From positions 1-64,000 of the forward strand of contig JBKBYG010000001.1 of the NCBI GenBank assembly GCA_046313435.1: a stretch of DNA of 64,000 nt, written 5' to 3'. The notes below the pieces were generated by a model. It was not told where the DNA came from, searched no databases, and was given only the letters and a program-made list of their open reading frames with translations. The DNA is from JBKBYG01 sp046313435 (lineage in GTDB: Bacteria > Pseudomonadota > Alphaproteobacteria > Rickettsiales > Arcanibacteraceae). The translations under genes and the position numbers were made by a program. Positions 16,913 to 24,919 of this stretch are shown one piece after another. Within the stretch, counting starts at the first letter, position 1. Every line of letters starts with the position of its first letter.

Positions 16913-17788
16913 ATGTCAGTTTTAATAAACAAAGAAACAAAAGTAATTTGTCAAGGTTTCACAGGGTCCCAAGGAACATTTCATTCAGAGCAAGCTATTG
17001 CTTATGGTACTAAAATGGTTGGAGGAGTAACTCCAGGTAAAGGTGGTTCAACCCACTTAAATTTACCAGTATTTGATACAGTAGATGAAGCGGTAAAAAA
17101 AACTGGTGCTAATGCTTCTGTGATTTATGTACCGCCTCCGTTTGCTGCAGATTCAATACTTGAAGCAATTGAAGCTGCTATTCCACTTGTAATCTGCATT
17201 ACAGAGGGTATTCCAGTGCTTGACATGGTAAAGGTCAAAAAAGCATTATCTGGTTCTAAAACTAGGCTAATTGGCCCAAATTGCCCAGGCGTAATTACGC
17301 CAGATGAATGTAAAATTGGAATTATGCCTGGTCATATTCATAAGAAAGGAAAAATTGGTATTGTTTCAAGATCGGGTACTTTAACCTATGAAGCAGTAGC
17401 GCAAACAACAGCTGTAGGTCTTGGGCAATCAACTTGTATAGGGATTGGCGGTGATCCAGTAAATGGAACAAACTTCATTGATTGTTTAGAAATGTTTTTA
17501 GCAGATGATGAAACAGATGCGATAATCATGATTGGTGAAATCGGAGGAAGTGCTGAGGAAGAAGCAGCTGAATTCTTGAAATCATCAAGCAAAAAGAAAC
17601 CAACAGTTGGATTTATTGCAGGTAGAACAGCTCCTCCAGGAAGAAGAATGGGACATGCTGGTGCTATTATTTCAGGTGGAAAAGGTGGTGCTGAAGATAA
17701 ATTAGAAGCAATGAGAAGTGCGGGTATAAGTGTTTCTGAATCTCCTGCTGCTCTTGGCAAAACAATGATAGCATTACTTGGAAAATAA
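16913..17788 (+). CDS. sucD: succinyl-CoA synthetase alpha subunit
   Basis: A 291-residue protein. The CoA-binding Rossmann start is CQGFTGSQGTFHSEQA, followed by GVTPGKGG, IGPNCPGVITP and a SRSGTLTYEA loop. The phosphorylated His is in RRMGHAGAIISGG near residue 246. Family knowledge: carries the phospho-His intermediate of succinyl-CoA synthetase. The length is normal. AAGGAG precedes the start. The stop is followed at once by a family I palindromic repeat, which may also help end the transcript. Confidence 0.97.
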   Translation: MSVLINKETKVICQGFTGSQGTFHSEQAIAYGTKMVGGVTPGKGGSTHLNLPVFDTVDEAVKKTGANASVIYVPPPFAADSILEAIEAAIPLVICITEGIPVLDMVKVKKALSGSKTRLIGPNCPGVITPDECKIGIMPGHIHKKGKIGIVSRSGTLTYEAVAQTTAVGLGQSTCIGIGGDPVNGTNFIDCLEMFLADDETDAIIMIGEIGGSAEEEAAEFLKSSSKKKPTVGFIAGRTAPPGRRMGHAGAIISGGKGGAEDKLEAMRSAGISVSESPAALGKTMIALLGK

Positions 17789-17868
17789 TAGGCTTTCTTG
17801 TATAAAACTGACTTTTATGGAGAATTTGGTGCTCGAATTCTCCCATAAACATGGTTCTGCAATAAACC
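17787..17868. repeat. palindromic intergenic repeat, family I, after sucD
   Basis: The left arm AATAGGCTTTCTTG (17787-17800) and a right arm near 17854-17868 (TTCTGCAATAAACCT) are imperfectly inverted. In the middle, TTATGGAGAATT (17815-17826) pairs with AATTCTCCCATAA (17836-17848) with one bulged base and a 9-base loop. The layout (TAGG-TTTCTTG outer arm plus an inner hairpin) matches the element at 8863-8947. The rest of the 346-base gap is AT-rich with no coding sign until the promoter at 18074. Confidence 0.5.
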
Positions 17869-18049
17869 TTATCAACACTTAATTCACAAATTATTTTTAT
17901 TGTTTAGTCCCTTAAGGTCTCCTATTCAAAATTTAAGCTCTTCACTATTTTAGAGGTTGATTTTTATATATTTTTACATTGCAAGCAATTTATAATATTT
18001 AACTAAAATTTATCATAAACAAAAAATTTTTTATGATTCAATATATAAG

Positions 18050-18102
18050 TGTTAATAAAAATTAACAAATATGTTGACTTTTTTGTAAAATATATTTAGA
18101 AT
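18050..18102 (+). promoter_or_regulatory. strong sigma70-type promoter with upstream inverted repeat
   Basis: TTGACT (18074-18079) and TAGAAT (18097-18102) are separated by exactly 17 bases, and the start codon at 18135 lies 32 bases beyond the -10. Just upstream of the -35, TGTTAAT-AAAA-ATTAACA (18050-18067) is a perfect 7-base inverted repeat, a possible activator or repressor site. It should drive the tandem paralogous genes at 18135 and 18806. Confidence 0.65.
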
Positions 18103-18134
18103 AAGTTAAAAATTCTGATATAGGTATTTAAATT

Positions 18135-18776
18135 ATGACAAATATTAAGGTATCACATAACCCCGTTTTAACACAATTCTTTCTTAATGAAGTTAATATA
18201 GATATTAATAATTATTTGAGAATTCAAAGTATAGAAAATGGAAATAAAGTTTTTGTTGGGCTTTTAAGCTCTTCAGTTATAGCTGGAGGTGTTTTTGCAA
18301 TATGCAATTATTTTGATATATCCTCGCTAACTACTACAGTTCTAACTACTAGCATAGGACTAGGTTTGCTTCCAGCTTTTATAATTGATGATAATACAGA
18401 TTTTATAAATATATTAAATAGTTTAAATGATGGAAAGAATTTAGAACAAATTCAAATTCCAGAAAACGTTAGAAAAGTATATTATATAAATGGAATAAAT
18501 ATCTTTGAGTATAAAGATAAAATTAAAAATGGTGAATTAGAGTTTCTGTCATCGGAGAATTTACATTTAGAGACTAAGCTTGTAAAGGATCCAGGGATTA
18601 TCAGTAAAGCTTTATATTCAGCGTATGAATATATTACTGGTAATGAGGTTTCCCCTACTATAATTGCTGCGTATGAAAAGGATTTAACATTTGATAGTTT
18701 TGTTAATCCAGAAGGTGAAGTAATAATGATTGGAACGGATGGATATGATCATTCCATAATGGATTTAATTACATAA
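18135..18776 (+). CDS. hypothetical two-helix membrane protein, first of a tandem paralogous pair
   Basis: Not recognised. 213 residues. Two hydrophobic helices (about 39-58 and 64-84) form a membrane hairpin. The rest is polar. A conserved C-terminal block, YEYITG followed by TIIAAYEKDLTFDSF and EVIMIGTDGYDHSIMDLI, is shared with the next gene. There is no signal peptide. It is driven by the promoter at 18074-18102. The strongest conservation between paralogues is in the last 60 residues, so that part is probably the functional or recognition module. A secreted membrane-targeted effector is one possibility; this is inference. Confidence 0.75.
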   Translation: MTNIKVSHNPVLTQFFLNEVNIDINNYLRIQSIENGNKVFVGLLSSSVIAGGVFAICNYFDISSLTTTVLTTSIGLGLLPAFIIDDNTDFINILNSLNDGKNLEQIQIPENVRKVYYINGINIFEYKDKIKNGELEFLSSENLHLETKLVKDPGIISKALYSAYEYITGNEVSPTIIAAYEKDLTFDSFVNPEGEVIMIGTDGYDHSIMDLIT

Positions 18777-18805
18777 AAATTAATCAAAATAAGGAAAATA
18801 ATAAT

Positions 18806-19435
18806 ATGACAAAAAGAGTAGAAAATAATCATCCTGAATTAAATCAATTTTTTAATTATGAAGTTCTTTTATATACAGGAATATATCTTAAAATGAATGA
18901 ACATTTTGAAAATATAAAATTTTATACTGACGCATCAATAAATATTTCAGTAATTTCTGTAATATATAATTATTTTAATAAGGTACCATTGCTATCTACA
19001 ATAGTTGGAGGTGCACTAGCTATATATGATTCGTATTACTTATTAAATTCACTTACTGAAAAAATAGTTATAGATAGTAATTTAACTAATGAAGAAATAA
19101 GTAAAGATTCAAATTTCTTAGAAAATATTAAAGAAATCCATAATTCTTCTAAAATAAATATTCAAGACTTTAAAGATAAGATTGAGAATGGTGAATTAAA
19201 ATTTGAAGCATCAAAAAATTTACATTTAAATACTAATGTAAAGCATGATTATGGTATTATGGATAATGCTTATAATACAGTATATGAATATATTACAGGT
19301 GATAAAATTGCTCCAAAAATCATCACTACTTATGACAGAGACTTAACATTCGATAGTTTTGTTAATCTAGATGGTGAAGTAATAATGATTGGAACGGATG
19401 AATATAATCATTCAATAATGAATCTAATTGGGTAA
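18806..19435 (+). CDS. hypothetical membrane protein, second of the tandem paralogous pair
   Basis: Not recognised. 209 residues, clearly homologous to the preceding gene. Both begin with a [H]NPxL/HPELxQFF motif, have a hydrophobic stretch at about 45-80, and share IENGEL / IKNGEL and LHLxT motifs. The C-terminal block DLTFDSFVN-x2-GEVIMIGTD-x-Y-x-HSIM-x-LI is almost identical. The nucleotide identity is also high at the 3' end, so the duplication is either recent or kept uniform by gene conversion. It follows the first gene by 29 bases with an AAGGAAAA ribosome site, so the two are probably one operon. The hydrophobic region is weaker than in its paralogue. Confidence 0.75.
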   Translation: MTKRVENNHPELNQFFNYEVLLYTGIYLKMNEHFENIKFYTDASINISVISVIYNYFNKVPLLSTIVGGALAIYDSYYLLNSLTEKIVIDSNLTNEEISKDSNFLENIKEIHNSSKINIQDFKDKIENGELKFEASKNLHLNTNVKHDYGIMDNAYNTVYEYITGDKIAPKIITTYDRDLTFDSFVNLDGEVIMIGTDEYNHSIMNLIG

Positions 19436-19441
19436 ATACAT

Positions 19442-19647
19442 GAAGATCCCCAAAACAAGTTTAGCATGATACTAATCGACGCGTAGTCATCCTGAACTCA
19501 TTTTGTGGATCCTTTAACTATACACCAACCAACATATTAAATCTGAAGTAACTAAGGAGACATTTTTGTGCTCTGAATTTCCTTCAAATCCTCTAAATCA
19601 TGTTCTTTAAGAGGTCTTATCAGATCCTGAAACGAGTTCAGGATGAC
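19442..19647. repeat. REP-like palindromic repeat cluster, family II (three copies)
   Basis: Three copies of a roughly 26-base unit with core GATCC-x3-AAA-x2-AGTTCAG-x-ATGA. They lie at 19442-19470 and 19622-19647 in one orientation and 19486-19512 in the other. The first two form an inverted pair with a 15-base spacer, and the second and third form a larger palindrome. Further copies lie at 45070-45144 and 50174-50240. It sits between the convergent tandem genes and fliP; the remaining 240-base gap holds no credible ORF. Confidence 0.75.
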
Positions 19648-19678
19648 GATAAATTTGGGTTAAGTAAGATTGACTAAC

Positions 19679-20428
19679 TTAACTAATTCCATAACTTTTA
19701 ATTAGGCTGCCACAAATCATATACCATCCATCTATAATAACAAAAAATATTAGCTTAAACGGCAGTGAAATCATAACTGGTGGTAACATCATCATACCCA
19801 TAGCCATGAGTATAGATGAGATTAAAACATCTATAATTAAAAATGGAATAAATATTAAAAAACCAATTTCAAAAGCACGTTTAAGTTCACTAATCATAAA
19901 TGAAGGAATAACTATAGTTAAATCGATATCAGTTGGAGATTTAATATCATCTTTTTTTGCAATTGATAAAAACAAACCTAAATCTTTTTCACGTGTGTGC
20001 TTTAACATAAACTCTTTAAAAGGCTGTATTATTTTTGGCATAGCATCAGCTTCAGATAATTTTTCTTGAGTTAGGGGTAAAATACCATTTTTGTAAGAGG
20101 TTTCAAAAGTAGGCATCATGATAAATCCTGTTAGAAATAAAGCTAAGCTTATTAATACAGAATTAGGTGGGCTTTGCTGAAGGCCTATTGCACTACGAAG
20201 AAAAGAAAAAACTATAACAATTCTAGTAAATGAAGTAACCATAACCAGAATTGAAGGAGCAAGGCTAAGTACTGTTACAAGACCAATAGTTTGAACAATT
20301 TTAGAAGTTACATTACCATCGCCGAAATCAAAAGAAAATCCTGCAGTAAAGCCAAGTTGTGGAAGTAAAATATAGATTAGGATTAGGTAAAATCTAAACA
20401 CTGTCTGTAAAATTAATTTTTTCTTCAA
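19679..20428 (-). CDS. fliP: flagellar export protein FliP
   Basis: A 249-residue protein. A signal-like N-terminal segment is followed by the hallmark LSLAPSILVMVTSFTRIVIVFSFLRSAIGLQQSPPN and later SELKRAFEIGFLIFIPFLIIDVL, MGMMMLPPVMISLPFKL and a last helix with DGWYMICGSL. Family knowledge: core pore subunit of the flagellar type III export gate. TTG 20428, inside the end of fliO with a GAGAAT stretch upstream, is the likely start; a GTG at 20401 is the alternative. It is the last gene of the leftward recF-gyrB-orf-fliO-fliP run, an unusual context. Confidence 0.95.
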   Translation of the reverse strand: MKKKLILQTVFRFYLILIYILLPQLGFTAGFSFDFGDGNVTSKIVQTIGLVTVLSLAPSILVMVTSFTRIVIVFSFLRSAIGLQQSPPNSVLISLALFLTGFIMMPTFETSYKNGILPLTQEKLSEADAMPKIIQPFKEFMLKHTREKDLGLFLSIAKKDDIKSPTDIDLTIVIPSFMISELKRAFEIGFLIFIPFLIIDVLISSILMAMGMMMLPPVMISLPFKLIFFVIIDGWYMICGSLIKSYGIS

Positions 20429-20666
20429 TAACTAATTCTCTATCATTACTAATTAATATCAAATGTTCGACATTATCTCTCTTAATTAGTATGAGTTTTC
20501 TTTTTGAATCAATATAAGTAATATCTTCTATAGAGACTCTTTTGTTCAAATTATTTTTTAAAAAAGCAAAACTATTCCACCTCTTTAATACAAGCATAGT
20601 GATATAAATAAGACTGATAACAAAAAATAAGCCAAAAATTGATTTTATATAAGGCGCTAAATCCAT
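20394..20666 (-). CDS. fliO: FliO-like flagellar protein
   Basis: A 90-residue protein. One membrane helix (about residues 8-28) is followed by a short cytoplasmic domain with RVSIEDITYIDSKRKLILIKRDNVEHLILIS, the FliO pattern of a paired strand motif ending in HLIL. Family knowledge: a poorly conserved helper of FliP ring assembly. The identity rests on length, topology and the overlap with fliP. The fliP start lies 35 bases inside this gene, so the two are translationally coupled. Confidence 0.8.
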   Translation of the reverse strand: MDLAPYIKSIFGLFFVISLIYITMLVLKRWNSFAFLKNNLNKRVSIEDITYIDSKRKLILIKRDNVEHLILISNDRELVIEEKINFTDSV

Positions 20667-20672
20667 AGTTAT

Positions 20673-20969
20673 TTAATTTAATAATTTTCTATAATTATGG
20701 TGAGCCTTAGAAAATGTAGCTTGATTTTCTATCTCTGTCTTTAGTTGCAGTTTTTTTAAATTCAATCTTTCAATCCAATCTTTAACTATAAAAGCTATTA
20801 TTTCAAGCTCATTTTTAATTTGGTGAGGTTCATATTTTCTTGAAAATTCTATAACTTTCTCATTAAATTCAAATAATGAAATTTCTTTGTTAGAATCTAT
20901 CATTAGAGTAATATCGTGAGCAAGTGCTCTAATTTCATCCATTTCAGCTTCAATTGAAGAATTTATCAT
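20673..20969 (-). CDS. hypothetical helical protein, 98 residues, in the gyrB-fliO operon
   Basis: Not recognised. An all-helical, charged small protein with no membrane segment or cysteine. Motifs such as EIRALAHDITLMID and IIAFIVKDWIERLNLKKLQLKTEIENQ suggest a helical hairpin. It starts 5 bases after gyrB and ends 6 bases before fliO, so it is made with them. By size and shape it could be a flagellar chaperone of the FliT/FlgN type. That would fit fliO and fliP downstream, but no family motif confirms it. Confidence 0.7.
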   Translation of the reverse strand: MINSSIEAEMDEIRALAHDITLMIDSNKEISLFEFNEKVIEFSRKYEPHQIKNELEIIAFIVKDWIERLNLKKLQLKTEIENQATFSKAHHNYRKLLN

Positions 20970-20974
20970 AATTT

Positions 20975-23416
20975 TTATATATCTAAATTTACTACTTTCA
21001 ATGCATTATTATAAATAAAATCGCGTCTAGGTTCCACTACCCCGCCCATCAAAGTTGAAAATACTTCTTCAGCATCGTCAAAATGATTAATTCTAACTTG
21101 TAGCAATGTACGAGTTTCAGGGTTTAAAGTAGTTTCCCATAATTGTTCGGCATTCATTTCCCCTAGACCTTTGAACCTTTGTAAAGAAATACCTTTTTTA
21201 CCAACATCCATTATTACTTCAATTAGGTGAAGCGGTGAATTAATTTTTATATTTGTAGTTTTTCTTATAAATTCTAAGTCATGATTATTGAATATAGAAG
21301 CAATATCATGAGCAATTTTTGAGAGTTCAACTACTTCAGGCAATTGTATAAAATTTTTATCAATAAATACTTGTTCTGGTACACCTCTTACTGATCTCGA
21401 TAAAATGATCTTATCAAGAGTATAATCAATTTCCCAATTCTTTTGACTTATATCAATATTATATTTATTTAATTTTTCTACTGTCTTACTCATAGAAGTT
21501 TTTAGTTTATCAGAATCAAGATAGGTATTTTGATCAAATAATCCCGCCAAACTTGCAGATTCTAAAATATCAGTATGTACTCTACGAGATAAGTGAGCAA
21601 TCAAATGTTTATATTTGAGAATTTTACTTACTAATATTTTAAGTTCATCTCCTTTTATAGAGAGATCGGAAGAAGCAAATAGCGTAGCTTCATCTAAAGC
21701 AGAAGTAATTAAATAATCCTCTAAAGCTTTTTCATTTTTAAGATATAATTCATTTGATCCGCGCTTTACTTTATACAAAGGAGGCTGGGCAATATATAAA
21801 TATCCTTTCTCAATTACTTCTCTCATTTGACGATAGAAAAATGTTAAAAGTAGAGTTCTAATATGTGATCCATCCACATCAGCATCTGTCATAATAATGA
21901 CTTTATGATATCTTATATTGTCAACTTTAAAATCCTCTTTACCAATACTTGTGCCCAGCGCTGTAATAAGAGTCCCAATTTCTTGAGAGCCTAGCATTTT
22001 ATCAAATCTTGTTTTTTCAACATTAAGAATTTTACCCCTCAAAGGTAAGATAGCCTGGGTCAATCTAGTTCTTCCTTGTTTAGCAGAACCTCCTGCACTA
22101 TCTCCCTCAACTATAAATAATTCACTAAGAGCTGGAGATTTTTCCTGACAATCAGCAAGTTTTCCAGGCAAATTAGAAATGTCTAAACTGCCTTTACGTC
22201 TAGTTAACTCCCTTGCTCTTTTTGCAGCCTCTCTAGCAGTTGCAGCTTCAATAACCTTATTTATTATTAGTTTTGCTTCAGATGGATGTTCTTCAAGCCA
22301 TTCTGATAATTTATCATTTACTAAACCTTCAACTACAGGTCTAACTTCTGAACTAACCAATTTATCCTTAGTTTGTGAGGAGAATTTTGGATCAGGAACT
22401 TTAACTGATAATACTACTGTCAAGCCTTCACGCGCATCATCACCAGTAAATGTAATTTTCTCTTTTTTAAATATATTTTTTTGAGAAGCATAATTGTTTA
22501 TACAACGAGTTAAAGCAGCTTTAAAACCTATTAAATGTGTTCCTCCGTCTCTTTGACGAATATTATTTGTAAAACATAATAGATTTTCATGATAACTATC
22601 ATTCCACTGCATAGCAACTTCTACAGTTATATTGTCACTTTCCCCACCAACTACAATTGTTGGATGCAATATAACTTTAGAACGATCTAAGTATTTTGCA
22701 AATTCCTCCGTACCACCTTCATATAAAAATTCAATTTCATATGGTTCTTCACCTCTATAATCGCAGAGAAGAATACGTACACCAGAATTTAAAAATGCAA
22801 GTTCTCTAAGTCTATGTTCAAGTGTAGGCAAATCAAAATTGATGTTAGTAAATGTCTCAGTTGATGGATAAAAAGTAATCATCGTTCCTTTCTTTCCATC
22901 TGCTTCTCCCCTCATAATAAGAGGTGCTTCTGCAACACCATCCTTAAAGCGCATATAATATTCATGACCTTGACGCCAAATTGTAAGCTCAAGCCAACTT
23001 GATAGTGCATTTACAACTGATACACCCACTCCATGAAGCCCACCTGAAACTTTATAAGAATTTTGATCGAATTTTCCACCAGCATGAAGTTGTGTCATAA
23101 TAACTTCAGCAGCTGATATTCCTTCACCTTCATGTATATCTACAGGAATACCCCTACCATTATCTGTAACAGTTACTGAACCATCCAAATTGATAATAAC
23201 TTTAACTAAATCGCAATGGCCCGCAAGCGATTCGTCAATTGCGTTATCAACAACCTCGTAAACCATATGGTGTAAACCTGAACCATCATCAGTATCGCCT
23301 ATATACATTCCTGGTCTTTTACGAACGGCTTCAAGACCTTTTAATACTTTAATTGAATCTGCACCGTAATTTTCTACTGCATCAAAATTATTTTCAGAAT
23401 TAGGAGTTTTAGTCAT
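20975..23416 (-). CDS. gyrB: DNA gyrase subunit B
   Basis: An 813-residue protein. The GHKL ATPase part shows RPGMYIGDT, VVDNAIDESLAGHC, DNGRGIPVDIH and GGLHGVGVSVVNALS. The TOPRIM domain has EGDSAGGSAKQGR and the DADVDGSHIRTLLLTFF metal site. The C-terminal QRFKGLGEMN is present. Family knowledge: with GyrA, introduces negative supercoils. The start ATG at 23416 overlaps the end of recF by 4 bases. The dnaA-dnaN-recF-gyrB order of many bacteria is reduced here to recF-gyrB. Confidence 0.97.
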   Translation of the reverse strand: MTKTPNSENNFDAVENYGADSIKVLKGLEAVRKRPGMYIGDTDDGSGLHHMVYEVVDNAIDESLAGHCDLVKVIINLDGSVTVTDNGRGIPVDIHEGEGISAAEVIMTQLHAGGKFDQNSYKVSGGLHGVGVSVVNALSSWLELTIWRQGHEYYMRFKDGVAEAPLIMRGEADGKKGTMITFYPSTETFTNINFDLPTLEHRLRELAFLNSGVRILLCDYRGEEPYEIEFLYEGGTEEFAKYLDRSKVILHPTIVVGGESDNITVEVAMQWNDSYHENLLCFTNNIRQRDGGTHLIGFKAALTRCINNYASQKNIFKKEKITFTGDDAREGLTVVLSVKVPDPKFSSQTKDKLVSSEVRPVVEGLVNDKLSEWLEEHPSEAKLIINKVIEAATAREAAKRARELTRRKGSLDISNLPGKLADCQEKSPALSELFIVEGDSAGGSAKQGRTRLTQAILPLRGKILNVEKTRFDKMLGSQEIGTLITALGTSIGKEDFKVDNIRYHKVIIMTDADVDGSHIRTLLLTFFYRQMREVIEKGYLYIAQPPLYKVKRGSNELYLKNEKALEDYLITSALDEATLFASSDLSIKGDELKILVSKILKYKHLIAHLSRRVHTDILESASLAGLFDQNTYLDSDKLKTSMSKTVEKLNKYNIDISQKNWEIDYTLDKIILSRSVRGVPEQVFIDKNFIQLPEVVELSKIAHDIASIFNNHDLEFIRKTTNIKINSPLHLIEVIMDVGKKGISLQRFKGLGEMNAEQLWETTLNPETRTLLQVRINHFDDAEEVFSTLMGGVVEPRRDFIYNNALKVVNLDI

Positions 23417-24573
23417 GATTTATATCTATTTAAATTATTTTTTAATGTTTCTGTTTCAATAAATTCAGCTTTGTTTTTTAGAAAATTAAAATCCTCCGCA
23501 TCAGTTCCAGTTATGAATACTTGGGCTTTTAACTCTAAAAGATCACTAAATAAGGCCTCTCTTTTATTTTCATCAAGATGAGCAATAACTTCATCTAATA
23601 AAAGCACTGGAACTGAACTATGACGTTTTATTCTACATCTTGCTTCAGCAAGAATTATAGTCAGTAGCATAGCTTTCTGCTCACCAGTCGAACATAAATG
23701 TGCTTCCAAATTTTTTTCTGAATGATATACTAGCAGATCGCTTAAATGAATTCCAGCATTAGTACGATTTGAATAAAAATCTAAACTCCTTAAAGACAAA
23801 AGTTTATCTTTAAATTCTTTTTCTAGTTGAATGGCAGGACTATTATTCACCTGTAATTCTAAATCTCCTTTAATAAATATCTTTGCTTTTGGAAAAGGAC
23901 TAACTGTATTATTGATTGCATTTTGCAAATAGTCAATAGTTTGTACACGTGCGCATGCAATTGCGACTGCTACTTCAGCAATATTATGCTCAATTGTACT
24001 CATCCAAACCGAATCATATTTATTTTCTTTTAATAATTTTGAGCGTTCACGAAGCAAATTTTCATATTTTACAACCCTGCTAGCATGTGCAATATCAAAA
24101 TTATAAACTAATCTGTCTAAAAATTTTCTTCTATTTGATCTACTTGACAAAAATATAGGATCCATTTGAGGTGTAAGCCATATAACACTAAATATTTCGG
24201 CAAGCTCACCCTGATTTTTTGTAGATTGATTATTGATTTTTACAATTCTTTTTCCACGAATATTTGTATAATTACTTTCATTAAAAGTAACAATTTCAGT
24301 AGGACCATATATAGTATTTGCTAATGCAGAAACTTTCCAAGCCATAGGAGATTCTCCTGGCAGCTTACGATCAATCTCTCCTAATTTAACATTGCGAAAT
24401 CCTCTTCCAGGGGAAAGCAAAGATATTGATTCTAAAATATTTGTTTTACCTGTACCATTATGACCAGTAATAACAATTGGCTTACTAGGTAAATATAAAG
24501 AAAGATTTTTATAATTTCTAAAATTCTCAAGATATAATTGGTTTACAGCAAGAGTAGTAAATTTTTCTGTCAA
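23413..24573 (-). CDS. recF: DNA replication and repair protein RecF
   Basis: A 386-residue SMC-like ATPase. The N-terminal LYLENFRNYKNL precedes the Walker A GHNGTGKT at residues 37-44. WLTPQMDPIFLSSRSNRRKFLDRL is the RecF signature, and STGEQKAMLLTIILAE with VLLLDEVIAHLDENKR gives the ABC signature and Walker B. Family knowledge: loads RecA at single-strand gaps with RecO and RecR. The ATG 24573 start lies 8 bases downstream of the iscX stop, and the gene overlaps gyrB by 4 bases. It is a single operon with iscX by spacing. Confidence 0.95.
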   Translation of the reverse strand: MTEKFTTLAVNQLYLENFRNYKNLSLYLPSKPIVITGHNGTGKTNILESISLLSPGRGFRNVKLGEIDRKLPGESPMAWKVSALANTIYGPTEIVTFNESNYTNIRGKRIVKINNQSTKNQGELAEIFSVIWLTPQMDPIFLSSRSNRRKFLDRLVYNFDIAHASRVVKYENLLRERSKLLKENKYDSVWMSTIEHNIAEVAVAIACARVQTIDYLQNAINNTVSPFPKAKIFIKGDLELQVNNSPAIQLEKEFKDKLLSLRSLDFYSNRTNAGIHLSDLLVYHSEKNLEAHLCSTGEQKAMLLTIILAEARCRIKRHSSVPVLLLDEVIAHLDENKREALFSDLLELKAQVFITGTDAEDFNFLKNKAEFIETETLKNNLNRYKS

Positions 24574-24581
24574 ATCTTGTA

Positions 24582-24785
24582 TTACCTATTTTCTTGGCGT
24601 AATTCAAACCAAGTAGCTTGAATATTCTCTAAAATTTTTTCATTAGATTTATTATGATCGTCCTTAAAATCTTCTAATTCTGTAATTAATTTATGCAATC
24701 TTGTAAATCTTAACTGCATAATATTTTCTTCAGGGTATTTTTCTTCAAGTATTTCGGCAATATCTTCAATATCTTTCCACTTCAT
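24582..24785 (-). CDS. iscX: Fe-S cluster assembly protein IscX
   Basis: A 67-residue protein. It matches the IscX/YfhJ pattern along its full length: KWKDIEDIAEILEEKYPE at the start, RFTRLHKLITELEDFKDD in the middle with the acidic stretch, and NEKILENIQATWFE at the end. Family knowledge: a small acidic helper that binds IscS and iron and tunes cluster assembly. It is normally in the isc operon; here it lies directly upstream of recF, away from any visible isc genes. It acts in the cytoplasm. Confidence 0.9.
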   Translation of the reverse strand: MKWKDIEDIAEILEEKYPEENIMQLRFTRLHKLITELEDFKDDHNKSNEKILENIQATWFELRQENR

Positions 24786-24919
24786 AATAGTTCCTCTAAC
24801 AAATATGATTATTTTTACTTTGTTAATAATGTCTAGTTATATATTAGAAAGAAATAAAGACAATAAGTAATGTAAACTTCTCAGAACCTAATAATTTATT
24901 ACGGAATAGAATATAATAA

